Assembly (NCBI RefSeq): GCF_031010175.1
Contig: NZ_JAUAMB010000025.1
Location: 1-64,000 of the forward strand
DNA: 64,000 nucleotides
Direction of reading: 5' to 3'
From: Halomonas sp. SpR1
GTDB taxonomy: Bacteria; Pseudomonadota; Gammaproteobacteria; Pseudomonadales; Halomonadaceae
Below are positions 41,695 to 50,448 of this stretch, one piece after another. How positions within the stretch are numbered: position 1 is the stretch's first letter; every line of letters begins with the position of its first letter. The notes under the pieces were generated by a model, which ran no database searches, was not told where the DNA came from, and was given only the letters and a program-made list of their open reading frames with translations. The position numbers and the translations under genes are program-made.

Positions 41695-42380
41695 TACAGC
41701 TCCTGTGACACAGCCCAGCGCAGCATCGACCCGGTGGGATGGGCGCAGGCCGGTGACTGGTAGGCGGGATTATTGACATGTTTAGATACCGGAAAAGCGC
41801 CCAACAGTTCCAATGGCGCAGGGGCTAATAACGAATTAAGCGTTTCGGTATCGGTGTCGGGGTTGAGCCAGGCGGATAGCGCATGGCTGGGAATGGTCAC
41901 CGGCAAGCGGTCAGTTAACGGTGATAACAGCAGATTGGCGGGCACGGTAATCAGAGCAGCCGAATCAGTAAATGCCGTTAACGTGGTGTGGTAGCGGCAC
42001 CAGAGGGCGCCCAATAGAAGCGGTGCCCGGGTTACCTGGGTGACTAAATAGGGCTGCTTACTGCGCGGCTGGGTTTTCCAGACATAGAAACCGCTCACCG
42101 GAATAACGCAGCGGCGCGCGCTAAAGGCATCGCGAAACATCGCCCGTGATCCAAGGGTTTCCGCTCGGGCACAGTGGGGCGCGTGATCCAGTACCTCCAG
42201 CCAGGGAGGCGTCAGGCCCCAAAAAAGCGACGAAAGCCGGTATTGGCCCTGCTCTAGTCGAATCGCCGAGATTGGCCGCCGGGGGGCTAAGTTAGGCGAC
42301 TCAACCAATGGTTCGGCGTTGACGAGCGTCGGCAGTAAACGGGCCAGCGGTAGATTTTGCACATGCAGTCGCCCCGTCAT
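41694..42380 (-). CDS. Degenerate YedK/HMCES (SRAP) family protein lacking catalytic residues
   Basis: 228 residues with the SRAP scaffold: MTGRLH at the start, LSSLFWGLTPPWLE, ARAETLGSRAMFRDAFSARRCVIPVSGFYVWK, ALITVPANLLLSPLTDRLPVTIP and a VNNPAYQSP tail. In YedK the catalytic Cys2 crosslinks to abasic sites in single-stranded DNA. Here position 2 is Thr, the N of the NAR motif is Cys70, the Glu of FxEWK is Val100, and the His of the HDRMP motif is Thr156. All four active-site residues are thus replaced although the fold residues around them remain. The start is fixed by GGAGATAGGT directly before the ATG. Overlaps the M16 protease gene downstream. Confidence 0.88.
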   Translation of the reverse strand: MTGRLHVQNLPLARLLPTLVNAEPLVESPNLAPRRPISAIRLEQGQYRLSSLFWGLTPPWLEVLDHAPHCARAETLGSRAMFRDAFSARRCVIPVSGFYVWKTQPRSKQPYLVTQVTRAPLLLGALWCRYHTTLTAFTDSAALITVPANLLLSPLTDRLPVTIPSHALSAWLNPDTDTETLNSLLAPAPLELLGAFPVSKHVNNPAYQSPACAHPTGSMLRWAVSQEL

Positions 42381-42493
42381 ACCTATCTCCTACTCATTAA
42401 AATCTTCCCGGAACTTAAACAAAATTGTTGAGGAAGTGTAACTGGATAGCGGGGGACTTCGCGCAATAAAGCACGAAATGGTGTGTTTTAGTG

Positions 42494-42510
42494 TCGAAAA
42501 CAGTGTTCGA
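42494..42510. promoter_or_regulatory. Candidate TetR operator (17-bp near-palindrome)
   Basis: TCGAAAACAGTGTTCGA is a palindrome with seven of eight base pairs matched, centred about 95 bases before the TetR-family start codon and followed by AT-rich sequence fit for a -10 region. TetR proteins commonly bind such sites to repress their own operon. The assignment is inference from position and symmetry. Confidence 0.45.
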
Positions 42511-42596
42511 TGTAAGGTATCCTATCGTATCCCTTGCTCCCGCTAAAGCGCAGTGAGGCTTTCCTCCTTGTTTGCCGTTGACCTTAAGAGATCGCC

Positions 42597-43211
42597 ATGG
42601 CCCGTCCTAGACAGCATGCGCCCGATGCCCTCCACGCGCAGGTCATGCACGCTTGTGATGAGTGGTTGGCTGAACAGCCAGTCCATGGTCTCTCACTGCG
42701 TGCTTTGGCTAGAGAGGTTGGCTGCGCCCCCAGCACCCTACTGAAGCTATATGGCAGCTTCAATAACTTATTACAGCACGTCAATGTGGAAACCCTGGCA
42801 CGCTTACAGCACACCATTACAAGCCTGAGGGACGATGATCCTGAGCCATGGCTGCGCTCGCTGGCGCGAGCCTACTGGCGGTTCGCTGAGCAGGATTGCT
42901 ACCGCTGGCAACTGCTGTTCGATTACCCGCTGGCCCAGGAGGGTGAGCTTGATCAGCGTCAAAGTGATCTGATCGAGGCGCTATTTACCCAAGTGGAAGC
43001 ATCGATCAAGGCTTACCAGCCCGCGCTGGATGATCTCGAAGCCCGTCGTTTGGGGCGCACGCTGTGGGGGAGCGTCCACGGGCTAGTCCAGCTTGGGCTT
43101 AATGAGCGATTGGGCTACTGGCAGGGCCAGCAGTTGAAAGTGGATGAGCTGTTGGATCAACTGATGAGCACCATTCTGGCCGGCTTGCGCCATCATGAGG
43201 CGGCGACGTGA
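42597..43211 (+). CDS. TetR-family transcriptional regulator
   Basis: 204 residues. The N-terminal helix-turn-helix reads LSLRALAREVGCAPSTLLKLYGSFNNLLQHV, in which the recognition helix APSTLLKLYGSF is typical of TetR proteins; the C-terminal domain contains WGSVHGLVQLGLNERLGYW, resembling the TetR_C_33/WHG type ligand domain. It overlaps the acyltransferase gene by four bases (GTGA), so both form one operon and the regulator may answer to acyl-lipid or acyl-CoA signals. The ligand is unknown. Confidence 0.88.
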   Translation: MARPRQHAPDALHAQVMHACDEWLAEQPVHGLSLRALAREVGCAPSTLLKLYGSFNNLLQHVNVETLARLQHTITSLRDDDPEPWLRSLARAYWRFAEQDCYRWQLLFDYPLAQEGELDQRQSDLIEALFTQVEASIKAYQPALDDLEARRLGRTLWGSVHGLVQLGLNERLGYWQGQQLKVDELLDQLMSTILAGLRHHEAAT

Positions 43212-43873
43212 CGGGGTGGGTCAATGCGGGTCGCCAGGCGCTACGCTGGCTGATTTTTATCTCCATGCGGCTCTGCTACCGGCTGCAGGTGCATGGTCGT
43301 GAGCATATCCCCAAGCAGGGGGGCGCGCTGGTGGTGTGTAATCACGTGAGCTTTATGGATGCCTTGGTGCTCGGCGGTGCCAGCCCCCGGCCGCTGCGCT
43401 TTGTTATGGATCAGCCGATTTTTGACTCTCCCTGGCTCAAGTGGTGGTTTCAACTTGTTGGGGCGATCCCCATTGAGTCTGAGCGGCGCAGCCCGGGTGC
43501 TCTGAGGCGCGCCCTGGATGACGTCAGCGCAGCGCTGCGCGAGGGGCAGGTCGTGATGGTCTTTCCTGAAGGACGGCTGACCCCGGATGGCGAGATTCAC
43601 GCTTTTCGGCGCGGCTTAGAGGCGATTCTAGCTCGGGACGATGTGCCGGTGATTCCGGCTGGACTGGCAGGCTTATGGGGATCGTGGACATCCCATCATA
43701 ACGGCAAGGCGCTAAAGAAATGCCCTAAGCGCTTTCGGGCGCCGGTGAGTCTGCACTTTGGGCCCCCACTCAACCGCCTGGACGCCGATGATATAGCGCT
43801 GCGGCGGTTTCTCGAAGCGCGGGTCAGGGCCTTAAAAGCGGCGGCCGATCAGGAGCTATCCAGCCGCCGCTAA
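43208..43873 (+). CDS. 1-acyl-sn-glycerol-3-phosphate acyltransferase (PlsC-like)
   Basis: 221 residues. The four acyltransferase motifs are visible: NHVSFMDALVLGG (HxxxxD catalytic pair as HVSFMD), PLRFVMDQPIFDSPWLKWWF, VFPEGRLTPDGEI and VPVIPAGLAGLWGS. It should transfer an acyl chain to lysophosphatidate or a related lysophospholipid at the inner membrane; the exact acceptor is not certain. It starts with GTG overlapping the TetR stop codon, so translation depends on the regulator gene. Confidence 0.88.
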   Translation: MTGWVNAGRQALRWLIFISMRLCYRLQVHGREHIPKQGGALVVCNHVSFMDALVLGGASPRPLRFVMDQPIFDSPWLKWWFQLVGAIPIESERRSPGALRRALDDVSAALREGQVVMVFPEGRLTPDGEIHAFRRGLEAILARDDVPVIPAGLAGLWGSWTSHHNGKALKKCPKRFRAPVSLHFGPPLNRLDADDIALRRFLEARVRALKAAADQELSSRR

Positions 43874-43888
43874 CTTGCTTACCTGCGA

Positions 43889-45163
43889 CTAGCGGCGTGG
43901 CGCCCGCTGCTTTTGCCAGCAGCGCGCCGAGGTGATGAGGTTATCGCGAATCTCCAAAATCTCCATGCGCATATTGTCAATTTGCAGACACGCAGGCCCT
44001 TCCGGAAAGGCTTCCAGATGCTCAAGAATAAGACCGTTGAGCGTCTTGGGGCCATCGGTAGGCAATTGCCAGCCAAGCATCTTGTTAATCTCGCGGATGT
44101 TGGCAGTGCCTTCAATCACATGGCTGCCATCGTCCTGCCGATGAATTTCTTCGTCCTCAGAGACATCAGTGGTGAATTCACCCACGATCTCTTCCAGAAT
44201 ATCTTCCAGAGTGACTAGGCCCTCTACGTCGCCGTACTCATCCACCACAATGCCGATACGCCGCTTCTGCTTCTGAAAGTTGAGCAGCTGGGTATGGAGC
44301 GGTGTGGATTCGGGAATGAAGTAGGGTTCGCGAGCCTCCTGCACAATCGACGCTTTGGTGACTTCGTCCCGGGAGAGAAAGCGTGCCGCGTTGCGCAGAT
44401 GCAGCATGCCGATAATATTATTGATATCGCCTTTATAGACCGGTAGCCGGGTATGCTGGCTGGTACGAATCTGGGTCAAAATATCTTCGAGCGAGTCATC
44501 CAGGTCGATACCCAGCACCTCGTGACGGGGCACCATAATGTCGTTCACAGTGACATTCTCAAGATCAAGGATCGACAGCAGCATCGCCCGGTGGCGGTAG
44601 GGGATCAATGTACCCGCCTCGTGAACCACCGTACGTAGCTCGTCGCGGGTCAGGCTATCGCCCCCGTTATCAACGCTTTTGACGCCTACCAGCCGGAGCA
44701 GGCCGTTAGACATCACGTTAACCAGCCATACGAGTGGGTAAAGCAGCTTGAGCAACGGCTCAAGGGCGTAGGAGGTCGGGTAGGCGATCCGCTCGGGTTT
44801 AATCGCGGCGTAGGTCTTCGGCGTGACTTCGGCAAAAATCAGAATCGTGATGGTCAGTAGGGCAGTCGAGATCGCAGGCCCAGATACGTCGCCGAAGAAG
44901 TGAATGGCAATAATAGTCGCAATGGAGGCCGCCAGGTTATTGACGAAATTGTTGCCGATCAGGATAACGCCGATAAGGCGGTCAGGGCGGGTGAGCAGGC
45001 GCATAACCCGTTTGGCTCTGCGGTCACCGCTGTTGGCTTGATGGCTCAAGCGGTAGCGGTTAATCGACATCATGCCGGTTTCAGAGCTGGAGAAGAACGC
45101 AGAAAGCAGTATCAGTAAGGCTAGCAGGCCGAACAGTAACCCCAGGGGGAAGTCGTCGCTCAA
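43889..45163 (-). CDS. CNNM/CorC-family membrane protein (DUF21, tandem CBS, CorC_HlyC)
   Basis: 424 residues: a DUF21 membrane domain with about four TM segments (LLFGLLALLILLSAFFSSSETGMMSINRYRLSHQA is diagnostic), a tandem CBS pair (VTVNDIMVPRHEVLGIDLDDSLEDIL; DEVTKASIVQEAREPYFIPESTPL) and a C-terminal CorC_HlyC domain (IGIVVDEYGDVEGLVTLEDILEEIVGE). Relatives move or regulate Mg2+ and are sometimes named YfjD/CorB. The start is TTG at 45,163 with AGGA nine bases upstream. Upstream on the same strand is the CcsA-like gene, 89 bases away. Confidence 0.92.
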   Translation of the reverse strand: MSDDFPLGLLFGLLALLILLSAFFSSSETGMMSINRYRLSHQANSGDRRAKRVMRLLTRPDRLIGVILIGNNFVNNLAASIATIIAIHFFGDVSGPAISTALLTITILIFAEVTPKTYAAIKPERIAYPTSYALEPLLKLLYPLVWLVNVMSNGLLRLVGVKSVDNGGDSLTRDELRTVVHEAGTLIPYRHRAMLLSILDLENVTVNDIMVPRHEVLGIDLDDSLEDILTQIRTSQHTRLPVYKGDINNIIGMLHLRNAARFLSRDEVTKASIVQEAREPYFIPESTPLHTQLLNFQKQKRRIGIVVDEYGDVEGLVTLEDILEEIVGEFTTDVSEDEEIHRQDDGSHVIEGTANIREINKMLGWQLPTDGPKTLNGLILEHLEAFPEGPACLQIDNMRMEILEIRDNLITSARCWQKQRAPRR

Positions 45164-45252
45164 GTCGAAAAGTCCTTTGTGGCGGATTAGGCTCGATTTG
45201 TAGAAGGTAGCGATTGGTGTGTCAAGACAACCAAAGGCGTGATCACGCCCCG

Positions 45253-46050
45253 TTAGCGGTTGAGTAAAATCTCAAGCACGAACTTACTGCCAAAGTAGGC
45301 CAGCACCAGCAGGCCGCAACCCCCAAGCGTCCAGCGCACGGCACGCATGCCGCGCCAGCCAAAGCGGTAACGGCCGACTAAAAGCGTAGTGAAGATTACC
45401 CAGGCAAGCAGAGATAGCACGGTTTTATGCGCCAAATGCTGGGCAAAGAAGTTGTCGAGAAAAATAAGCCCGCTGGCGATGGAGAGCGTCAACAAAATAA
45501 TGCCCGCCCACACCAGTTCAAACAGCACCCGTTCCATGGTGGTCAGCGGCGGCAGCGATTGCACAATGCCGCGAATATGGTGATGGCGCAGCGCCTGATT
45601 CTGCAGGCCGACCAGCACAGCCTGAACGGCGGCAATCGCCAATACGGCAAACGCCAATGCTGAGCTTATCGCGTGCAATAAAATGCCCGGTGTCAGTCCG
45701 GTGTGGCCGCCTTGGTTCGGCAGCCAGGTGGCAGCGAGAAGCGCAATACCCGCCAGTGGAAACAGCGCAATGCCCGCGTTGAGTACCGGCTTGAATAGGC
45801 TGGCTACCAGCACAACATTGACGGCCACCGCCATCAGCAGCGTGGCACTGGTGGTAAAGCCAGGCAGCAGGCCGGGGGACTGCCCCAATAATTTGACCAC
45901 CACAGGAATGTGCAGCAATAACCCCAGCACAGCGAGCAGACGAACCATGCCCTGGCGGGGCGGCACACGCCGAAACAGCGTCATGCCCTGCCAAATGGCC
46001 GCGGCAACGTAAAGAACAAAAGCAATCGTGGCGAAAGGGAGCGCCTGCAT
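45253..46050 (-). CDS. CcsA/YpjD-like cytochrome c assembly-family membrane protein
   Basis: About 265 residues with eight hydrophobic segments, of the inner-membrane CcsA/CcmC-like family next to ffh in many gammaproteobacteria (YpjD). Recognisable parts are HTGLTPGILLHAISSALAFAVLAIAAVQAVLVGLQ and SGLIFLDNFFAQHLAHKTVLSLLAWVIF, with His residues that could ligate haem. The role is not established; haem handling is inferred from family. The ORF extends to 46,119, but the first 23 residues are polar and unlike the family; ATG at 46,050 is preferred. Divergent from ffh. Confidence 0.85.
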   Translation of the reverse strand: MQALPFATIAFVLYVAAAIWQGMTLFRRVPPRQGMVRLLAVLGLLLHIPVVVKLLGQSPGLLPGFTTSATLLMAVAVNVVLVASLFKPVLNAGIALFPLAGIALLAATWLPNQGGHTGLTPGILLHAISSALAFAVLAIAAVQAVLVGLQNQALRHHHIRGIVQSLPPLTTMERVLFELVWAGIILLTLSIASGLIFLDNFFAQHLAHKTVLSLLAWVIFTTLLVGRYRFGWRGMRAVRWTLGGCGLLVLAYFGSKFVLEILLNR

Positions 46051-46440
46051 GATGCTATCCGTGCGCCTTGCAGCGCGTTGCGGTGAATAAATAAACGGGT
46101 TAAGTGTGATTACGACCAAAATCTATCCAGCTACTATAACGAATCCAAGCGGCGTCGCCCAGCGGGGCAAACGCATCAAATAGGTAAGAACCCAGAGTAA
46201 GTATCTAAGAGTGCCAGGGAAAGCTGTAAGTAAGGGTCTTTCGCCATGGCCGGAAAAATGTTCCCGACAATTCCGGCATTTCCGCCATCCATGGCGGTCA
46301 GATGGCGACTTGTCCTGATCGGTTGCAGTAGGGTTGCTGGCACTCGCCCATGGAGACTCGAAGCGTGAGCGCGTATAATCTTTTTACTAAATAGTCCAGG
46401 GCGTGCGCGCCGACGGCAGTGACGGAGGCAGAGAGGCCCC
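46051..46440. promoter_or_regulatory. Divergent region with ffh promoter
   Basis: This 390-base gap has no supported gene. A sigma-70-like promoter for ffh is TGGAGA (46,351-46,356), 17 bases, TATAAT (46,374-46,379), placing the transcription start about 55 bases before the ATG. An imperfect inverted repeat (ATGGCCGGAAAAATG at 46,246 with CATTTCCGCCAT at 46,277) lies in the middle and may be a terminator-like or operator structure. Confidence 0.55.
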
Positions 46441-47865
46441 ATGTTCCAGAATCTAAGCGAGCGTCTTTCCCAGACGTTAAAGTCGATCAAGGGTCAGGCT
46501 CGCCTGACCGACGACAATATTAAAGATACCCTGCGCGAAGTACGCCGCGCCCTGCTTGAGGCCGACGTAGCACTCCCGGTCATCAAGGCGTTCATTGAAC
46601 GCGTTCGCGAGCGTGCGGTCGGGCAGGAAGTCTCCAAAAGCCTCTCGCCAGGCCAGCAGTTCGTCAAAATCGTCCAGCAGGAGCTGGAAGCGATTATGGG
46701 CGAAGCCAACGACGGCTTTGTGCTCAAGGGCTCCCCCGCCGTTGTACTGATGGCCGGTCTACAGGGCGCGGGTAAAACCACCTCGGTGGCCAAGCTGGCC
46801 CGCTACCTGCGCGAACGCGAGAAAAAGAAAGTGTTGGTGGTGTCCGCCGATGTCTACCGCCCGGCAGCTATCGACCAGCTTGAAACCCTGGCCAAAGAGG
46901 TAGAGGTAGATTTCTTCCCTTCACGCTCTGACCAGCAGCCGGTAGCGATAGCCGAAGCGGCCATTAAGCACGCCAAGATTCAGTTCCACGATGTGGTGTT
47001 GATCGATACCGCCGGTCGCTTGGCGATCGATGAAGCCATGATGGCGGAAATCCAGGCGCTGCATAAAGCGGTCTCGCCCCAGGAAACGCTGTTTGTCGTC
47101 GACGCCATGACCGGCCAGGATGCCGCCAATACCGCCAAGGCATTCAGCGAAGCGCTGCCGCTAACCGGCGTGATCCTGACCAAAGCGGATGGCGATGCCC
47201 GCGGCGGTGCGGCGCTATCGGTACGCCACATTACCGGCAAGCCGATCAAGTTTATGGGTGTCGGTGAAAAAGTCGACGCTCTGGAGCCGTTCCACCCAGA
47301 CCGTGTCGCTTCACGCATCCTGGGCATGGGCGACATGCTGTCGCTGATCGAGGAAGCCGAGCGCACCGTCGACAAGTCCAAAGCCGAACAGCTGGCCAAA
47401 AAGGTCAAGAAAGGCGACGGTTTTGATCTTGAAGATTTCCGCGACCAGCTCCAGCAGCTCAAGAAAATGGGCGGCATGGGTGGCCTGTTAGGCAAGCTGC
47501 CCGGCATGGGACAGATGGCAGAGATGGCCCAAGGCCCTGGCCCAGAGAAAGAGTTGGGCAAGCTGGAAGCATTGATTAACTCCATGACCCCCAAGGAACG
47601 CCGCAAGCCCGATATTATCAACGGCTCGCGCAAACGTCGCATTGCTGCTGGCGCAGGCCTACAAGTGCCTGACCTTAATCGACTGCTCAAGCAGCATAAG
47701 CAGATGCAGAAAATGATGAAGAAAGCAGGCCAGAAGGGCGGTATGCAAAAAATGATGCGCGGCATGTCCGGCATGATGGGCGGCGGCCCCGGCGGGCCTG
47801 GTGGTATGGGCGGCCCCGGCGGCATGGGCGGTATGGGTGGCCCCGGCGGATTGCCGCGGCGCTAA
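46441..47865 (+). CDS. ffh: Signal recognition particle GTPase Ffh
   Basis: 474 residues. N domain (MFQNLSERLSQTLKSIKGQARLTDDNIKDTLREVRRALLEADVAL; in brief LREVRRALLEADVAL), G domain with GLQGAGKTTSVAKLA, DVYRPAAIDQL, DTAGRLAIDE and TKADGDARGG, and a Met-rich M domain that holds 4.5S RNA and signal peptides. The C-terminus is an unusually long Gly/Met/Pro run (GMMGGGPGGPGGMGG…). It directs inner-membrane proteins to FtsY and SecYEG. GAGAGG precedes the ATG. Confidence 0.97.
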   Translation: MFQNLSERLSQTLKSIKGQARLTDDNIKDTLREVRRALLEADVALPVIKAFIERVRERAVGQEVSKSLSPGQQFVKIVQQELEAIMGEANDGFVLKGSPAVVLMAGLQGAGKTTSVAKLARYLREREKKKVLVVSADVYRPAAIDQLETLAKEVEVDFFPSRSDQQPVAIAEAAIKHAKIQFHDVVLIDTAGRLAIDEAMMAEIQALHKAVSPQETLFVVDAMTGQDAANTAKAFSEALPLTGVILTKADGDARGGAALSVRHITGKPIKFMGVGEKVDALEPFHPDRVASRILGMGDMLSLIEEAERTVDKSKAEQLAKKVKKGDGFDLEDFRDQLQQLKKMGGMGGLLGKLPGMGQMAEMAQGPGPEKELGKLEALINSMTPKERRKPDIINGSRKRRIAAGAGLQVPDLNRLLKQHKQMQKMMKKAGQKGGMQKMMRGMSGMMGGGPGGPGGMGGPGGMGGMGGPGGLPRR

Positions 47866-48109
47866 TTAAGTAGCAGTTCCCTTGGCAAGGTTGACGGCCT
47901 ATGAGTTTTCTGGCTGTCAGGCTTTCCAAGTCATGCGCATTTGCGTAGAATGCGGCCTCTTCATGCGTGGGTGTTGCGTAAAAGCGCGTTAATCGCGGTG
48001 CAGCGCCTAGCAATGAAGGCCTTTATAAGCATGTAGCACGACGAGTGTTCCGATAGCGATTTGCGCTATAACCACACTCTCGTAACCTCAACCGAAGGAT
48101 AGTTATCGT

Positions 48110-48358
48110 ATGGTTACCATTCGTTTGGCCCGTGGTGGCGCCAAGAAGCGTCCCTTTTACCACCTGACCGTTACCGACTCGCGTAACGCTCGCGACGGTC
48201 GTTTCATCGAGCGTATCGGCTTCTTCAACCCGGTTGCCCGTGGTCAGGAAGAGCGTCTGCGCGTTGATCTAGACCGTGTTACTCATTGGCAGAGCCAAGG
48301 CGCCCAGCTGTCTGGTCGCGTTGCTGAGCTGGTAAAAGAAGCACGCAAACAGGCCTAA
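48110..48358 (+). CDS. rpsP: 30S ribosomal protein S16
   Basis: 82 residues, typical length. [41 protein letters not shown] is the conserved S16 core (short form: [15 protein letters not shown]). It binds 16S rRNA early in 30S assembly. First gene of the rpsP-rimM-trmD-rplS cluster. GAAGGA precedes the ATG by nine bases. Its stop codon lies within a hairpin noted separately. Confidence 0.98.
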   Translation: MVTIRLARGGAKKRPFYHLTVTDSRNARDGRFIERIGFFNPVARGQEERLRVDLDRVTHWQSQGAQLSGRVAELVKEARKQA

Positions 48359-48366
48359 GCCTGTTT
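48347..48366 (+). terminator. Hairpin at the rpsP 3' end
   Basis: AAACAGGC pairs perfectly with GCCTGTTT around a CTAA loop that includes the rpsP stop codon. Only three T follow, so partial termination or mRNA stabilisation between rpsP and rimM is more likely than full termination. Confidence 0.4.
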
Positions 48367-48401
48367 AAAGTAGAGTCTGATGTTGTAAGTTGAGGTCGTC
48401 G

Positions 48402-48947
48402 ATGACGCGTTTTGAAACAAGCCATACTGACGACACGCATGTGGTGTTAGGCAAGCTGACTAGCCCTCACGGGATAAAAGGTTGGCTCAAGGTGTATTCA
48501 TACACCAGCCCCATGGACAACATTCTGGACTACCCCGAATGGTGGGTGCGCAAGGGGGAAACCCTGATGCCAGTGACCATTGTTCAGGGACATCGGCAGG
48601 GCAAGGGCCTTGTAGTGCAGCTTAAAGGCGTGGATGACCGGGATGCGGCAGAAGCATTAGCCCAAACTGACATCGTACTGCCCAAGGACGCACTGCCTGA
48701 GCTACCGGCCGATGAGTATTATTGGCATGAGCTTGAAGGCATGACAGTCTTCACTCAGGCTGGCGAGCGGCTAGGACGGGTAAGCTACCTATTTGAAACC
48801 GGCGCCAACGATGTCATGGTGGTTCGCGGCGATTCTGAGTCAATCGACAAACGCGAGCGGTTGCTGCCATTTTTGCCAGACGATGTCATTATCGAAATCA
48901 GTTCCCAAGAGGGCCGTATGGTCGTCGATTGGGATCCTGAATTTTGA
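48402..48947 (+). CDS. rimM: 16S rRNA maturation factor RimM
   Basis: About 181 residues. N-terminal RimM domain [22 protein letters not shown] and C-terminal PRC-barrel ([36 protein letters not shown]; in brief [18 protein letters not shown]). It binds S19 during 30S maturation. The frame could begin at TTG 48,390, but GAGGT six bases before ATG 48,402 supports the shorter form. Its last codons overlap trmD as TTGA. Confidence 0.96.
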   Translation: MTRFETSHTDDTHVVLGKLTSPHGIKGWLKVYSYTSPMDNILDYPEWWVRKGETLMPVTIVQGHRQGKGLVVQLKGVDDRDAAEALAQTDIVLPKDALPELPADEYYWHELEGMTVFTQAGERLGRVSYLFETGANDVMVVRGDSESIDKRERLLPFLPDDVIIEISSQEGRMVVDWDPEF

Positions 48948-49810
48948 CCAAGCTTATGAACAGTTTGAGTAGTGATGTATCTACTGACTCAACTGAGTTG
49001 GAGAGTGACAACGCGCCGGAAACGGAGAGCAAAGCAGCAGCGCCTGCAATGTGGATCGGTGTCGTGTCGTTGTTTCCCGAGATGTTCGACGCGCTAACCC
49101 AACAGGGCGTAGTGGGAAGAGCGGTAGAGAAACAGCGTATTGCACTTGAGTTTTGGAATCCGCGGGATTACGCCACTGACCGCCACCGCAGCGTTGATGA
49201 TCGCCCCTATGGCGGTGGTCCAGGCATGTTGATGAAAGTCGACACCCTGCGCGCAGCGATATTTGCAGCCCGGGAACGGGCGCAGCAAGCCACCGGCTTC
49301 GTGCCGACGGTGATCTACCTCTCGCCCCAGGGGCGTAAGCTGGATCAGCAGGGCGTTCAAGCACTGGCTTCCGCCGGGCCTTTAGTGGTCGTGGCTGGGC
49401 GCTACGAAGGTATTGATGAACGCGTGGTGGAGAGTGACATTGATGAAGAGTGGTCGATTGGCGACTATGTGCTGAGCGGCGGTGAGCTGCCCGCAATGGT
49501 GCTGATTGATGCAGCGGCAAGGCTGATTCCCGGCGTGCTGGGCCATCAGGATTCCGCTATCGAAGACTCGTTTAATGACGGCCTGTTAGACTGCCCGCAC
49601 TATACCCGTCCGGAAAACATCGACGGGCGCCAGGTGCCGGATGTGCTGTTAAGCGGAAATCATGCAGCCATCAAGCGTTGGCGATTAAAGCAGTCACTAG
49701 GCCGGACATGGCAACGCCGTCCAGACCTGCTGGAAGGGCGAACGTTAGATACCGAACAGCGTAAGCTGTTGAACGAGTTTATCGAAGAACACGCTCTGTC
49801 TACTGAGTAG
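48944..49810 (+). CDS. trmD: tRNA (guanine37-N1)-methyltransferase TrmD
   Basis: 288 residues with the SPOUT trefoil knot: [74 protein letters not shown] (in brief [23 protein letters not shown]). It methylates G37 of tRNAs reading CUN, CCN and CGG, preventing +1 frameshifts. The frame opens with TTG 48,944, overlapping the rimM stop, and gives about 35 polar residues before [11 protein letters not shown]. Those extra residues are unusual; starts at 48,956 or 49,049 are possible, but neither has a convincing ribosome-binding site. Confidence 0.96.
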   Translation: MTKLMNSLSSDVSTDSTELESDNAPETESKAAAPAMWIGVVSLFPEMFDALTQQGVVGRAVEKQRIALEFWNPRDYATDRHRSVDDRPYGGGPGMLMKVDTLRAAIFAARERAQQATGFVPTVIYLSPQGRKLDQQGVQALASAGPLVVVAGRYEGIDERVVESDIDEEWSIGDYVLSGGELPAMVLIDAAARLIPGVLGHQDSAIEDSFNDGLLDCPHYTRPENIDGRQVPDVLLSGNHAAIKRWRLKQSLGRTWQRRPDLLEGRTLDTEQRKLLNEFIEEHALSTE

Positions 49811-49970
49811 TTTGTTTCAGCTACCTAGGCCAGAGCGGCGGTGCAGGGCGAAAAAGCGCACCTGTGTCACCCATAACGACTCCCGCGTAGCTCGTTTCGA
49901 GCGCCGGGATCACGGCTCCCGCCACCCATGATAGAGCGGTCAAGCCAACACGTTATTCAGGAGTATGATG

Positions 49971-50327
49971 ATGAGCAGCAAAAGCAAAGTGATCCAGGCG
50001 ATCGAATCTGAGCAAATGGGCAAGGAAATTCCTGCCTTTGCCCCCGGCGACACCATTGTCGTTCAGGTAAAAGTAAAAGAAGGTACTCGCGAGCGTCTGC
50101 AGGCGTTTGAAGGTGTGGTGATTGGTAAGCGTAACCGTGGCCTGAACTCCGCTTTCACCGTGCGTAAAATTTCTCACGGCGTTGGCGTTGAGCGTACCTT
50201 CCAGACCTACAGCCCTCTGGTTGACTCGATCGAAGTCAAGCGTCGCGGTGACGTGCGTCAAGCCAAGCTTTACTACCTGCGCGAGCGCAGCGGTCGTTCA
50301 GCACGTATCAAGGAAAAGCTGGCTTAA
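49971..50327 (+). CDS. rplS: 50S ribosomal protein L19
   Basis: About 118 residues. Conserved segments are [32 protein letters not shown] (short: [13 protein letters not shown]), [18 protein letters not shown] and [19 protein letters not shown]19 sits at the interface between the 30S and 50S subunits. Three ATGs are in tandem; AGGAG seven bases before 49,971 decides the start. A 160-base gap from trmD may hold an internal promoter. Confidence 0.97.
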   Translation: MSSKSKVIQAIESEQMGKEIPAFAPGDTIVVQVKVKEGTRERLQAFEGVVIGKRNRGLNSAFTVRKISHGVGVERTFQTYSPLVDSIEVKRRGDVRQAKLYYLRERSGRSARIKEKLA

Positions 50328-50387
50328 ACGCCGCGGCTCCTCGGGCGCTCGCGCTGTTCCTAGATACGCGTTGCGCCCAGATACTAG

Positions 50388-50422
50388 AACCCCGTCACCG
50401 CTTTGCGGGACGGGGTTTTTTA
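50388..50422 (+). terminator. Rho-independent terminator of the rpsP-rplS operon
   Basis: AACCCCGTC pairs with GACGGGGTT, with an inner CCGC/GCGG stem, followed by TTTTTT. It lies 61 bases past the rplS stop and before xerD. Confidence 0.9.
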
Positions 50423-50448
50423 TAAGCTACTGCTGAGACTGCTGACGT

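Noticed and set aside
46980-47825. 281-codon minus-strand frame opposite ffh
   Set aside because: Pro/Pro-rich low-complexity antisense of the Gly/Met-rich Ffh C-terminus; the Ffh frame is certain.
49965-49970. Two extra Met codons before rplS
   Set aside because: The ribosome-binding site spacing (7 bases) fits only the third ATG at 49,971.
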